Under the pieces are notes generated by a model that saw only the letters and a list, made by a program, of their open reading frames with translations, made no database searches and was not told the origin of the DNA. Both the position numbers and the translations under genes were made by a program. Below are positions 7,968 to 17,639 of a stretch of 64,000 nt of DNA, piece by piece. The number at the start of each line of letters is the position of its first letter. Positions within the stretch are counted from its first letter, which is position 1. The DNA is from Bacteroidota bacterium (GTDB taxonomy: Bacteria > Bacteroidota > Bacteroidia > AKYH767-A > 2013-40CM-41-45). Where the stretch lies: NCBI GenBank assembly GCA_004295015.1, contig SHNE01000049.1, positions 124,001 to 188,000 on the forward strand. The letters are read 5' to 3'.

Positions 7968-10799
7968 ATGCAGACTTTTCTACATCAACTCACTGATTCG
8001 CTTCAAAAAGAGCACGGCGAGGATCTCTCATCACTCAATATCGTATTTCCCACCCGTAGGGCAGGAATTTTTTTCAAACAAGAATTGGCTTCCAGAGCCA
8101 CAAAGCCATTTTGGACTCCAAATGTCTTTACAATACAGGATTTTATAGCCCGTTTATCACCATTGCTGGTTCCTGATTCGGTATCACTGCAATTCAGTTT
8201 GTACCGAATTTATAAGAAATATTTTCCCTTAGAATCCTTCGACCGCTTTTACCCTTGGGGAGAATTGATGTTGCAGGACTTCTCGGATATAGATCGATAC
8301 CTGGCGGATGCTTCCAAGGTTTTTAGCGTAGTAAATGATTTGCGGGAGATTGAACAGGATTTTCAGTTGCCTGAAGAGGAGCTCGAAAAACTCAGGCAGT
8401 TCTGGTTGAGTTATTTTGCAAAGGACCCTTCAAGTTTAAAGTTGGAGTTTATCAATACCTGGAAGCATCTTGGTTCGATATATTTTGAATACAGAGATTA
8501 TCTCTTGAAGCAAGGAACCGCCTATGAAGGACTTGCATTCAGAGATGTTGCTGAACGAATACAAAGAGCCGAGATAAAAGATGATGGGGCTTTTAACAAT
8601 TTGGTGTTTGCCGGCTTTTATGCGCTTACAAAAACCGAAGAAGTCATCCTCGAACATTTTATTAAAAATAAAGGCGCCAAAATATTTTGGGATGCGGATT
8701 CCTATTATGTAGATCAAAGTCATCAGGAGGCCGGTACCTTTTTTCGAAAAGGTAATCTTGCGAAAGAAAATTTTTTGTGGAAGATGGATCATTTTGCCAC
8801 AGAAAAAAAAGTCATTGAAGTCGTTGGGATCCCATTGATTGTCGGACAAGCAAAGTATGCGGGAGAGTTGCTTGATTCCATGTTGAAAGATCCTATGTTC
8901 AAACCTGAACGTACTGCACTTGTTTTACCTGATGAAAATCTCTTATTCCCTGTTCTTTATTCTCTTCCGGAAGAAATGAAGGAGGTGAATGTGACTATGG
9001 GCTATCCATTGCGGGTAACGCCTGTTTATCACCTTTTCGAATCATTAGTAAACCTGCGACGTAATCAACGAAAGGAAAGTGGAGATCAGCAAAGCTATTA
9101 CTACAAGGACGTTTTAAATATTCTTAATCATCCTTACATTCGATTGATTGCACCAGGTCAAATTAAAAAGTTTCTCAATGAGTACAACAAAACCAGGGAA
9201 ATAAGGATTGAAGATGATCGCTTTGAAGAGACTAAATCTGAATTCTTTCTGCAAACTTTCAGGAAGCTGGAAGGAGGTACTGATTTATTCAAATGGTTAA
9301 GAGGGATTTTGCAATTAATTCTGACGGCGATGAAGGAGCAGGATTTCAAGTTTCATCGACTTGAATCGGAATTTGTAGTGCAGTTTTACACCCATCTCAG
9401 CAGGCTTGAGGATGCTTTACTAAAGGAAGATATAAACGTTGAGCTGGAGACTTCCTGGTTTTTATTTCGTGAAATAATTCAGTCTGTGAAGATCCCGTTT
9501 ACGGGCGAACCATTAAAAGGTCTGCAGGTGATGGGATTTCTTGAAACGAGGGTGTTGGATTTTGACAGGGTAATTCTGCTTTCTGTCAATGAGGATGTAT
9601 TGCCTGCCTCCGGAAATAAACCTTCATTTATTCCTTTTAATATCAGAAAGGCCTTTGGCTTACCTACCTTCGAAGATCAACATGCCGTATCGGCGTATCA
9701 CTTCTACAGATTGTTGCAAAGGGCTGAGAACGTTCATTTATTATATAATACGGAAAGTAAAGCCATTGCAGGCGGGGACAAATCCAGGTTCCTTCTTCAG
9801 TTGGAACATGAATTATCAGTAGCCTTTCCTGACAAACTTAAATTCATTGAAAAAGTTGTTAGTACACCCTTTGCCGAAGAAAAAATAAATGAGATCAGAG
9901 TAAAAAAAACTCCTGAAATACTTAATGTCCTTGAGAAATATTTTGATAAAAGGTCTGACGAGGGAGAAAAATTTTCTGCTAAGTTTTCTGCTTCAGCGCT
10001 AAGCTCGTACATAAGTTGCAGCCTTAAATTTTATTTTCGTTATCTGGCCGGCCTCAAAGAGCAGGAGGAGACCCGGGAATTTATGGAAGCTGCAGGGTTC
10101 GGAAAAATTCTTCACAGAAGTATGCAATTACTATACACAGAGCATTTCGAACTTTCCGAATCATCCTTTAAGGAACTTGAATTGAAAATTGATTCTGCTT
10201 TGGACAAAGCTATTCAGGAAGAATTAAATTCGGATAAAAAACTTCTTGGAAAGAATCTGCTGTTAAGAAACGTACTGCGTGAATTGATCTCCAAAGTGCT
10301 AAAGAATGACAAAAAAGATGCACCCATGCAAATCAAGTCTCTTGAAAAGGAAGTCTGTAGAGAAATTGAAATTCGTGATGGGCATAAAGTTCAGCTACAG
10401 GGTATTGTTGACAGAATCGACGATCAGGCAGGCAGGATAAGAATACTGGATTATAAAACAGGCAGAGTGAATAAGCGAAATGCATCTTCCATGGAAGATT
10501 TGTTCGGTGATCCGAAGTTCAAGGAACAATTTCAGGCTACTTTATATGCGTATATCGTTCAGCCTGATTTTCCGGGAAGAAAGATGGTATCCGGTTTGGT
10601 GACTTTACGCGATATGGCAAAAGGTACCTGGTATCTAAACAATGCCGAGGAGTATTCACAGAGTGCCTTGCAGGAATTTGAAACGTACTTAGTGGCTTTA
10701 ATAAATGAAATTTTTAATCCAGAGGCAGACTTCACTCAAACGAGTGATGAAAAGCGTTGTACATACTGTCCTTACATTGGCATATGTAACCGGGAATAA
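7968..10799 (+). CDS. AddB-like PD-(D/E)XK nuclease / inactive helicase subunit
   Basis: A 943-residue homologue of the AddB/RecB-type subunit of double-strand-break repair nucleases. The C-terminal nuclease has the RecB-family signature: GIVDRID (D815) then LDYKTG (D828, K830), followed by a QATLYAY helix. Four cysteines arranged as in the AddB iron-sulfur cluster are present: C684 in SYISCSLKFYF and C931, C934, C940 at the extreme C-terminus. The N-terminal part (FPTRRAGIFFKQEL) has a helicase-like layout but no Walker A GKT, as in AddB. No AddA/UvrD partner is adjacent in this window. The last three codons and stop form part of a terminator palindrome. Confidence 0.85.
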   Translation: MQTFLHQLTDSLQKEHGEDLSSLNIVFPTRRAGIFFKQELASRATKPFWTPNVFTIQDFIARLSPLLVPDSVSLQFSLYRIYKKYFPLESFDRFYPWGELMLQDFSDIDRYLADASKVFSVVNDLREIEQDFQLPEEELEKLRQFWLSYFAKDPSSLKLEFINTWKHLGSIYFEYRDYLLKQGTAYEGLAFRDVAERIQRAEIKDDGAFNNLVFAGFYALTKTEEVILEHFIKNKGAKIFWDADSYYVDQSHQEAGTFFRKGNLAKENFLWKMDHFATEKKVIEVVGIPLIVGQAKYAGELLDSMLKDPMFKPERTALVLPDENLLFPVLYSLPEEMKEVNVTMGYPLRVTPVYHLFESLVNLRRNQRKESGDQQSYYYKDVLNILNHPYIRLIAPGQIKKFLNEYNKTREIRIEDDRFEETKSEFFLQTFRKLEGGTDLFKWLRGILQLILTAMKEQDFKFHRLESEFVVQFYTHLSRLEDALLKEDINVELETSWFLFREIIQSVKIPFTGEPLKGLQVMGFLETRVLDFDRVILLSVNEDVLPASGNKPSFIPFNIRKAFGLPTFEDQHAVSAYHFYRLLQRAENVHLLYNTESKAIAGGDKSRFLLQLEHELSVAFPDKLKFIEKVVSTPFAEEKINEIRVKKTPEILNVLEKYFDKRSDEGEKFSAKFSASALSSYISCSLKFYFRYLAGLKEQEETREFMEAAGFGKILHRSMQLLYTEHFELSESSFKELELKIDSALDKAIQEELNSDKKLLGKNLLLRNVLRELISKVLKNDKKDAPMQIKSLEKEVCREIEIRDGHKVQLQGIVDRIDDQAGRIRILDYKTGRVNKRNASSMEDLFGDPKFKEQFQATLYAYIVQPDFPGRKMVSGLVTLRDMAKGTWYLNNAEEYSQSALQEFETYLVALINEIFNPEADFTQTSDEKRCTYCPYIGICNRE

Positions 10800-10837
10800 A
10801 AAAAGGGATCGTCTGATCCCTTTTTTTATTCCCGGTT
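10788..10837. terminator. Bidirectional terminator, perfect 23-bp inverted repeat
   Basis: Left arm 10788-10810 and right arm 10815-10837 are exact inverse complements around the loop GTCT. The inner stem AGGGATC/GATCCCT is flanked by a run of seven A on one side and seven T on the other, so it terminates in both directions, serving the AddB-like gene (+) and the Ig-repeat gene (-). The left arm includes the last codons and stop of the AddB-like gene. Confidence 0.88.
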
Positions 10838-10849
10838 TTGGTGAAAAAA

Positions 10850-13789
10850 TTAATTCAGAATTAAGCGAATTATCTGCTTGTCATTTTTTGTAATCAGGTA
10901 GCCGAAATAAACTCCACGAGGATAATCGCTGACATTCATTTCAATTTTGTTCTCACCAACATAGGAGAGTATTTCTCTTCGCTCCATTTCTCGGCCTGAA
11001 ATGTCGAATATTAAAAGCGTTGCATCTTCATTGGAAGCTGCCAAATAACTGAAAGTAATCCGGTCCCGACCGGGATTTGGATAAACCGAAAATGAGTTAA
11101 TATTCGTTTGGCTCTCAACCGTGTTGATGCTTGTTGTAAGTTCAGTAATAGTAACCGGTAAGGATATTGAAAAACAATTTGCTGAGTTGTAGACTCGAAC
11201 TGTATAAGTTCCCGCAGTTGAAACAGTAATAGTTTTTGTCGTTTCACCTGTTGACCAAAGATACCCTGTTGCAGCACTGGAAGAAAGTGAAACCGTTTGC
11301 CCGGGTTGCAGAACCGTAGATCCGCTTACGCTTATGTAAGGTACAGCGGGCGGAGTACAAGCAACCGTTGTAACTGTTGTTGGTGCTGAGCTTGAGGTAC
11401 AGCCTGCACTTCCAGAAACAGTTACAAAATAATTTCCGGCAGTGTTCACAGTAATACTTTGAGTGGTCTGACCATTAGTCCACAAATATGAATTTGCTGG
11501 ACTGGAAGTTAAAACAACTGTGGGATTAGAGCTTGACAATGTCAAAGATCCGCTAGCGGTGATAACAGGTATTGCCGGCGAAGAAGATACGCTAACAATT
11601 TGATTTGTGGATTGTGCAAAACAACTTCCGGAAACGTATGCTCTTACCCAATATGTGCCTGAAGTACTAACATCAATAGATCTGCTTGTAGCACCTGTTG
11701 ACCATAAATAGCCTCCGGCCAAACTGGATGTTAGAGTAACAGTACTTCCATCGCAAATCGTGAGCGAGCTGCTTGCCGTTACAACCGGGGTAGCTGGTCC
11801 ATTTGTAGTGACGATTATATTGGATGATTGATTAACACAATTTCCTGTTCCGGTTCTGACCCAATAGGTGCCTGCTGTAGAAACTGTAATACTTTGTGTA
11901 GTTGCTCCGTTCGACCAGGTATAATTGCCCGAATTGCTTGAGGTAAGGGTAACAGAAGTCCCGCTGCATAAACTTGTTGAGCCGCTTGCAGAAATAACAG
12001 GAACACTGCTTGAATTCATTGTGATAATTGTATTGGCAGATTGTGCAGAACAATTGTTTCCGTTAAATACTTTAACCCAGTAGGTTCCTGCGCTTGATAC
12101 TGTTAAAGTTTGTGTAGTTGCACCGGTTGACCATAAATATCCCCCGGAACTGTAGGCTGTGGAAAGTAATACAGTTTCACCCGGACAAAGACTTGTTGAG
12201 CCGGTTGCATTCACAACCGGTGTTGCAGGTGGGGAAGCTGCTGTTACGACAACGTTGGATGACTGACTATAACAATTTCCTGCACTGAATGTGCGTACCC
12301 AATAAGTACCTGAAGTGCTTACAGCAATGCTGGAACTTGTAGCACCTGTTGACCAAAGATAGCCATTGGCTGTTGATGATGTAAGAGTGATTGAATTGCC
12401 GATACAGCTTGTTAAGGGGCCGCTGGAAGTTACTGTAGGTACGTTCGGTGCTGCTGTTGCAGTAACCACCGTTGGACTGGAAGTTGCACTACATGATCCG
12501 GACGTAATAGCAACCGTGTAATTTCCACTTTGGTTAACTGTAATGGATTGGGTAGTTGCACCATTAGACCATAAGTAGGTGTTTGCTGCACTTGAGGTCA
12601 AGGTAACCGAAGATGAAGAGCAAAAAGTTGTTGGACCGCTTGCGCTAATTGTAGGACTTGTTGTCGTATTTCCGACACTTACATTAACCGGACTGGAGGT
12701 TATACTCACGCCTGCAGTATTTATCACTGTAACTGTATAAGAACCGGACTGTGACACAATGATAGAGTTGGTAGTTTGTCCGCCCGGTGCCCATAAATAT
12801 GCTGCCCCCGAATTGGCACTGAGTGTAACACTACCTCCTGTACAAAATGTTGTTGGTCCATTCGCAGAAATTGTTGCCTGTGCAGTAACAGTTTTTGGCA
12901 TCTCTGAATAAGTGAACCAATGGTATCCCTGTAAATTAATATTTTGCTTCCATGTACCCGTCTCAGCGGCATAGAAGGATGAATAAGTCTGATAAGGTTT
13001 TGTAAGTGCGTGGGTATTTAGCCATGCACCCATGAATGCCGGTTCAGCAGAAAAAATTGGGATGACCTTTACAGACCTCCCGATTGAAGCCACGTCTATC
13101 AGTCGGTTTTTTGAATACTGGTAAACATCCGAGTCGTCCGGTCTGTAGGCATGAAGAAGGAGTCGGTCGACAGAGTTTGCCACCTCTTGCATTTGTCCTC
13201 TGTTTGGCCAGCCTAAATACATTTCAAATATTAAACCATTGGATGTGCTTAGACTTTTAATCGTCTGCATTTCTCGCTTTGCAAATTTATATGCTCCTGA
13301 CGTGTCGCATGAAAAACCGTTTGGACTTAGGTACTTACTGCAATACTGACCGGAAATACTGGAACTTACCCAGAATTCGAATTCAAAATTCAATACGTCA
13401 AATTTTTCAGTGGCCAGGCTTCTACCGTTATTATAGGGGATGATATTCGAACTGAAAAAAGAAGCCGTTTCTCCGGCTGCTCCCATCTCTGTGATACCAT
13501 ATTGTGTTTTTGCACGGTTGATAAAAGAAGCCAATGCATTTTTGGTAGTTGAACTGTTGAAATTCAAGGAACCCAAATCGTAAAAAGTAATATAAGTATA
13601 CGCATTTCCCTGAGCATAAGTCAGGATTGCATTCTCTTCTGCAACATCTCCTAACCAATTGTCGATATTTTTCACATACATTCCTCTTACATTGTTCGAC
13701 TGACCAAAAATGGTCTGTGCGGTAAGGAGAAAGAATGCGGAAGCAGCAGCAATCAATTTGACTGCATTCTTAATACTTAATTTTTCCAT
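10850..13789 (-). CDS. Secreted barrel-like domain plus eight Ig-like repeats, T9SS type A sorting domain
   Basis: A 979-residue exported protein. Signal peptide at residues 1-29. Residues about 35-298 form a domain shared with the gene at 14254-16218; its predicted strands (RGMYV, YTYITFYDL, FDVLNFEFEFW, VDRLLLHAYR, KVIPIFSAEP, GYHWFTYS) have the spacing of a TIM barrel, with E136/E138 at the fourth strand. Then come eight Ig-like repeats of about 70-85 residues (302-890), each with YLWS(T/N)GATTQSITV and SGTYWV-like stretches and mostly a Cys pair. The last ~80 residues (VYPNPGRDRITF ... GVYFGYLITK) are a type A sorting domain, so it should reach the cell surface. A glycan hydrolase or binding role is only inferred. 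Confidence 0.8.
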   Translation of the reverse strand: MEKLSIKNAVKLIAAASAFFLLTAQTIFGQSNNVRGMYVKNIDNWLGDVAEENAILTYAQGNAYTYITFYDLGSLNFNSSTTKNALASFINRAKTQYGITEMGAAGETASFFSSNIIPYNNGRSLATEKFDVLNFEFEFWVSSSISGQYCSKYLSPNGFSCDTSGAYKFAKREMQTIKSLSTSNGLIFEMYLGWPNRGQMQEVANSVDRLLLHAYRPDDSDVYQYSKNRLIDVASIGRSVKVIPIFSAEPAFMGAWLNTHALTKPYQTYSSFYAAETGTWKQNINLQGYHWFTYSEMPKTVTAQATISANGPTTFCTGGSVTLSANSGAAYLWAPGGQTTNSIIVSQSGSYTVTVINTAGVSITSSPVNVSVGNTTTSPTISASGPTTFCSSSSVTLTSSAANTYLWSNGATTQSITVNQSGNYTVAITSGSCSATSSPTVVTATAAPNVPTVTSSGPLTSCIGNSITLTSSTANGYLWSTGATSSSIAVSTSGTYWVRTFSAGNCYSQSSNVVVTAASPPATPVVNATGSTSLCPGETVLLSTAYSSGGYLWSTGATTQTLTVSSAGTYWVKVFNGNNCSAQSANTIITMNSSSVPVISASGSTSLCSGTSVTLTSSNSGNYTWSNGATTQSITVSTAGTYWVRTGTGNCVNQSSNIIVTTNGPATPVVTASSSLTICDGSTVTLTSSLAGGYLWSTGATSRSIDVSTSGTYWVRAYVSGSCFAQSTNQIVSVSSSPAIPVITASGSLTLSSSNPTVVLTSSPANSYLWTNGQTTQSITVNTAGNYFVTVSGSAGCTSSSAPTTVTTVACTPPAVPYISVSGSTVLQPGQTVSLSSSAATGYLWSTGETTKTITVSTAGTYTVRVYNSANCFSISLPVTITELTTSINTVESQTNINSFSVYPNPGRDRITFSYLAASNEDATLLIFDISGREMERREILSYVGENKIEMNVSDYPRGVYFGYLITKNDKQIIRLILN

Positions 13790-14201
13790 GTAGTGTTGAC
13801 CCCCCGGTTTGAATTATGTTACAAATTTGAATGCACCAAACAGGCAGAATTCCACCGCTTGTGCTTGTCTTTGTATATATCTTTTTCCCCTGATATATAT
13901 GTTGAAATTAACCACCCTGTTGTTAATTCGAAGGCGAAGATAATATTTTAATAATCCTATGATAATCAACTCCTAGGAAGTTTTTAACAACAAGCTCTGT
14001 GTATGTGAATAAGGTTGCGCATTTGTGCATTTTCCTCCAAAAATCTCCCGAAAATGGACAAAAAGCCCCATAAAATAGGAGAAATCAAAATTGGGCTAAA
14101 GATGAAGTCTCAAAAATGCCGGATCGGAAATCATTAATTTTTATCCTCGTGCTTTAAAATAATACCATCTGGCATTCCCAGTTGCAGGATATAGAAAAGC
14201 A
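13790..14201. other. Intergenic region, no gene found
   Basis: About 410 bases between two co-directional minus-strand genes, probably holding the promoter of the 979-residue gene. It is AT-rich. I found no convincing TAnnTTTG box on the minus strand and no structured RNA. The only small open frame of note (plus strand, 14054-14137, 27 codons) has no recognisable features. Confidence 0.5.
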
Positions 14202-14228
14202 AAAGACCCCGGTTTTTCCGGGGTCTTT
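14202..14228 (-). terminator. Rho-independent terminator
   Basis: An 11-bp perfect stem, AAAGACCCCGG (14202-14212) with CCGGGGTCTTT (14218-14228), around a TTTTT loop. It lies 26 bases past the stop codon of the minus-strand gene ending at 14254, and the minus strand continues with a T-rich stretch. Confidence 0.85.
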
Positions 14229-14253
14229 GTCATTCAAATTTGTGTTTTATGTT

Positions 14254-16218
14254 TTAGTTTTGAATGAGTACACGTTTAACCTGATTCATGTTTCCACTTC
14301 TGACACGGAGTAAAAAGAATCCGGTAGGTAAGCTTGATGTATTCAGAACGACTGAATTATCACCTTCAATTACATTTATTGGTAGAGTTAGCATTGAACG
14401 ACCTGTCAGATCCATAAACGAAACTTCCCCCGGGTTGTCAATTTCAGCGAAGAAACTGAGTCTGATTTGATCATTCGCCGGATTCGGGTAGGTAATCATT
14501 TCTTTAGCACTCAGGTTTTGTACATCCTGATCGATGCTTTCGATTCGCGCTTCCGGAGCATGTGCTACTGAGGCCAGGGTTTGTCGGGTTGTGAAATATT
14601 TTTTTGAAGAATAGCCACTGTATTGATTTCCGCATGAAGTTTTGACTCTCCATGAATACCTTACACCGGGTGTCACATTATTGATAGTTACCATATTATT
14701 GCCGGTATAGGCTAATCGAATATAAGTGTAGGTGCTCGAATTATCCTTGTTATATCGAACGATAATTGAGTCGCAATGCGGAAGATTTGCCCATCCTACC
14801 ATGACAGATGTTGATGAAATATTTGCAGAGTTGCAACCCGTTGGTGTGGTTAACATGCAAGTTGAGGTCGGTATGCTGATTGCGAGTGGGGCAGACAGAT
14901 GTTCACATCCATTAGAGTTCGTTACCCTTAAGGTATAATCTCCATCAGAACTAGCTGTATAGGAGCTCGAATTGGCTGCGCCGATTGCATTTCCATTATA
15001 ATACCACTGATAGCTTGAAAGGCTTCCGCTACCTGCACTTGATGTCGAACTTAAAACAACACTTCCGATTGCAGAACTCGCGACGGTGAAAGAGGCTGAT
15101 GGAAGTGAGTTCACATTTACTGTCTTAGTGGCACTTGTTCCGGTTACTCCGTTTAATGTTACCTGGCAAGTGTAAGAACCCGCTGTACTAACAGTGATGC
15201 TTGAGGTCGTAGCGCCTGTTGACCAAAGATAGGATGATCCGCTCGATGCTGTTAATGTTACATTTCCTCCGGCACAAAAAGAGGTGGATCCTGAAGTTGA
15301 AATCGTTGGGGTGAATAAGCTTGGCACTCCTGCCACCGGCTTAGGCATAAATCCATAAGCGAACCATTGATAACCCAAAAGTCTGATATATGGCTTCCAG
15401 GATGAATTGTCTGCATTGAAATCTGCCTGATAGGTTGAATATGCTTCGTTCATTGAATGTGAATTCAACCATGACCCCATGAAGTCAGGTTCGGAAGAAA
15501 AAATCGGAACAACATCTACTTGTTGACTGAGTGTTGCGAGGTACGACAATCGTGTCTTGCTATATCCAAAGACAGAGGATGCATCCGTACGATATGCATG
15601 AAGAAGTACGCGGTCGACGTTTTGTGCGATTTGTTGCCCTTGTCCCTGGTTAAACCAGCCTACATAAGTTTCAGACAGTGCATTTTGAGTGGCTGCAAGA
15701 GAGTCAATCTTATGTAATTGATCAACGTAATACTGGAATGCTCCGGCTGTATCACAACTGCATCCGTTCGGTGCAAGATATTGCAGGCAATAATAACCGG
15801 TGGAATTTACAGAAGAACTTATCCAGAATTCAAATTCTAAATTGAAGACGTCAAATTTTTCGTTTGCATTTGAACGGCTGTTATTGTAGGGTGCAATTTT
15901 CGACTGGAAGGAAGAATAAGATTCACAAACTGCTCCGATATATTGAATGTTATAATTCGTTCTGGCTTTGAGAATGAATGCAGCAAGTTTTCCGACGCTG
16001 GTAGCGTTGTTGAAATTTATTGTGTGCAAGTCATATAAAGCCAGATAATTAAAGGAGCTGTCCTGGGCATAATGCAGAAGGCTATCTTCTTTAGTAGTAT
16101 TACCAAGGATTTGTGAAAATTGGTTGACATATATTCCTCTCAATGCAGGAGATTGTGCCTGTGCGCTTGAAAAGGATATCAGGCAGATAAAAAATGCCAG
16201 CGAGTAAAGTGATTTCAT
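14254..16218 (-). CDS. Secreted barrel-like domain, Ig-like and FN3 domains, T9SS type A sorting domain
   Basis: A 654-residue paralogue of the 979-residue neighbour. Signal peptide MKSLYSLAFFICLISFSSAQA, then the same barrel-like domain (about 25-295) with matching LRGIYVNQF, KFDVFNLEFEFW, NVDRVLLHAYR, VVPIFSSEPDFMGSWL and GYQWFAYGFMPKP. Only one YLWSTGATTSSITV-type Ig repeat follows (about 305-375), then a different Ig-like domain (SYQWYYNGNAIG), a fibronectin III-like domain (about 455-545, VTPGVRYSWRVKTSCG) and a type A sorting domain (ITYPNPANDQIRLSF to the end). The shared N-terminal domain with divergent adhesion modules suggests duplication followed by repeat expansion in one copy. 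Confidence 0.8.
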   Translation of the reverse strand: MKSLYSLAFFICLISFSSAQAQSPALRGIYVNQFSQILGNTTKEDSLLHYAQDSSFNYLALYDLHTINFNNATSVGKLAAFILKARTNYNIQYIGAVCESYSSFQSKIAPYNNSRSNANEKFDVFNLEFEFWISSSVNSTGYYCLQYLAPNGCSCDTAGAFQYYVDQLHKIDSLAATQNALSETYVGWFNQGQGQQIAQNVDRVLLHAYRTDASSVFGYSKTRLSYLATLSQQVDVVPIFSSEPDFMGSWLNSHSMNEAYSTYQADFNADNSSWKPYIRLLGYQWFAYGFMPKPVAGVPSLFTPTISTSGSTSFCAGGNVTLTASSGSSYLWSTGATTSSITVSTAGSYTCQVTLNGVTGTSATKTVNVNSLPSASFTVASSAIGSVVLSSTSSAGSGSLSSYQWYYNGNAIGAANSSSYTASSDGDYTLRVTNSNGCEHLSAPLAISIPTSTCMLTTPTGCNSANISSTSVMVGWANLPHCDSIIVRYNKDNSSTYTYIRLAYTGNNMVTINNVTPGVRYSWRVKTSCGNQYSGYSSKKYFTTRQTLASVAHAPEARIESIDQDVQNLSAKEMITYPNPANDQIRLSFFAEIDNPGEVSFMDLTGRSMLTLPINVIEGDNSVVLNTSSLPTGFFLLRVRSGNMNQVKRVLIQN

Positions 16219-16559
16219 TTGAGTGTATTTTAAATTCTGAATGATGATACACGCAAACTAATCCTCCGGACAAAGTTTAAATTGGAGATTTCATTATTAT
16301 GAAGATTTGTAAGATGCAGAGTTCAATAATGTTTTGATCGCCTGACAATGAAGAAGAATTTGGAGATAATATTCATCAAATGCTTCAAAAAGGCACGAAA
16401 ATGAAGCAAATCTGGAGTTTGATGCTTTATTCAGAATGTAAGAACATTCGGCCATACGGCCTTTTAAAGTCAGATTAAACATCAAGATGTTCACTTTGCT
16501 ACGAATTGATTACAAAAATCGGGTTTCGAATACCTACCTTGCTTTAATTAAATTGGAAT
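16219..16559. other. Intergenic region between divergent genes
   Basis: About 340 bases between the T9SS protein (minus) and the isoaspartyl peptidase (plus), so it should hold both promoters. A TACCTTGC near-match to the -7 element at 16535-16542 precedes the peptidase start by 17 bases. An open frame on the minus strand at 16297-16494 has no recognisable protein features. No RNA structure was seen. Confidence 0.4.
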
Positions 16560-17483
16560 ATGACAGATTATATTATTGCCATCCATGGTGGAGCCGGCAC
16601 GATTTTACGAGCCAGCATGAGCCCGGAGAACGAAAAGCTGTACTTAAAAGCACTCGAAGATGCCCTTGAATCAGGTTACTCTATTTTGAGGTCAGGTGGA
16701 TCTGCATTGGATGCAGTGGTGCAAGCAACTGTTTTTCTTGAAGACTGCCCACTCTTTAATGCAGGACGTGGTTCAGTTTTCACTCACGATGGGTGTCATG
16801 AAATGGATGCATCTATAATGGATGGTAAAACACTCAAGGCCGGCGCAGTTACCGGAATTTCAAATGTGAAAAATCCCGTTATTCTTTCTAAGCACATCAT
16901 GGAAAATTCAGAACATGTTTTGCTTTCAGGAAAAGGTGCTGAAGAATTTGCCCGTAAAATGCGCTGTGAATTTGAAAGTGATGAATACTTCTTCAGCCAA
17001 TTCAGATATGATCAGCTGCTGGAAATCAGAGATACAAATACGGTTAAGCTGGATCATAGCGAAAAAAAGTTCGGAACTGTTGGAGCTGTAGCCAGAGATG
17101 TTCATGGCCACATCGCTGCGAGCACTTCCACCGGTGGAATGACCAATAAACGTTATGGCAGAATCGGTGATAGTCCGGTTATAGGTGCCGGAACTTATGC
17201 GAACGATAAAACCTGTGCAGTTTCTTGTACCGGTCATGGTGAATTTTTTCTAAGGGCTGTTGTGGCTTACGACATCTCCTGCCTCATGGAATATAAAGGC
17301 CTTAGTCTGGCCGAAGCCTGTGAGGTGGTGGTACATAAAAAGCTGATGCCTGCAGGTGGCGAAGGTGGACTGATTGCTGTAGATTCTGCTTCAAATTGCG
17401 CTCTCGTTTTTAATTCAGAAGGAATGTATCGTGGCTGGAAAGATGCTGATGGAAATGGGCATGTCTCCATTTACAAGGATTAA
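16560..17483 (+). CDS. iaaA: Isoaspartyl peptidase / L-asparaginase (plant-type, Ntn hydrolase)
   Basis: A 307-residue N-terminal-nucleophile hydrolase that cleaves isoaspartyl dipeptides and asparagine. The precursor is expected to self-cleave before the catalytic Thr173 in FGTVGAVARD to give alpha and beta subunits. Family motifs are IAIHGGAGTI at the start, FNAGRGSVFT and HEMDASIMDG in the alpha part, and STSTGGMTNKRYGRIGDSP and GTGHGE-like CTGHGEFF in the beta part. No signal peptide is visible at ATG 16560, so it appears cytoplasmic, whereas some Bacteroidota relatives are exported. It is a single gene with its own upstream region. Confidence 0.93.
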   Translation: MTDYIIAIHGGAGTILRASMSPENEKLYLKALEDALESGYSILRSGGSALDAVVQATVFLEDCPLFNAGRGSVFTHDGCHEMDASIMDGKTLKAGAVTGISNVKNPVILSKHIMENSEHVLLSGKGAEEFARKMRCEFESDEYFFSQFRYDQLLEIRDTNTVKLDHSEKKFGTVGAVARDVHGHIAASTSTGGMTNKRYGRIGDSPVIGAGTYANDKTCAVSCTGHGEFFLRAVVAYDISCLMEYKGLSLAEACEVVVHKKLMPAGGEGGLIAVDSASNCALVFNSEGMYRGWKDADGNGHVSIYKD

Positions 17484-17574
17484 CAATCAAAAATAAAGTC
17501 TGTCACAGAGTAGTCTGTAAAAGCACTTCTCTCGTCATCTCCTTGTTAAATTTCTCAAAAAGATGATACTAATA

Positions 17575-17605
17575 TTTGATTGCCTTATCTGATTTTGTAG
17601 CTTTG
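17575..17605 (+). promoter_or_regulatory. Bacteroidota-type promoter for the type B PKD gene
   Basis: TTTG at 17575-17578, a spacer of exactly 19 bases, and TAGCTTTG at 17598-17605. This is a perfect match to TTTG-N19-TAnnTTTG. The start codon follows at 17640. Confidence 0.8.
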
Positions 17606-17639
17606 TTAGAAGGTTTTTTACTGTGAACATTGGTTCAGA

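Noticed and set aside
14054..14137. Small plus-strand frame of 27 codons, rich in Lys
   Set aside because: Too short and without ribosome-binding or promoter support to call a gene.
16297..16494. Minus-strand open frame of 65 codons in the gap before iaaA
   Set aside because: No signal peptide, no recognisable family and no promoter box; the gap is expected to hold divergent promoters.
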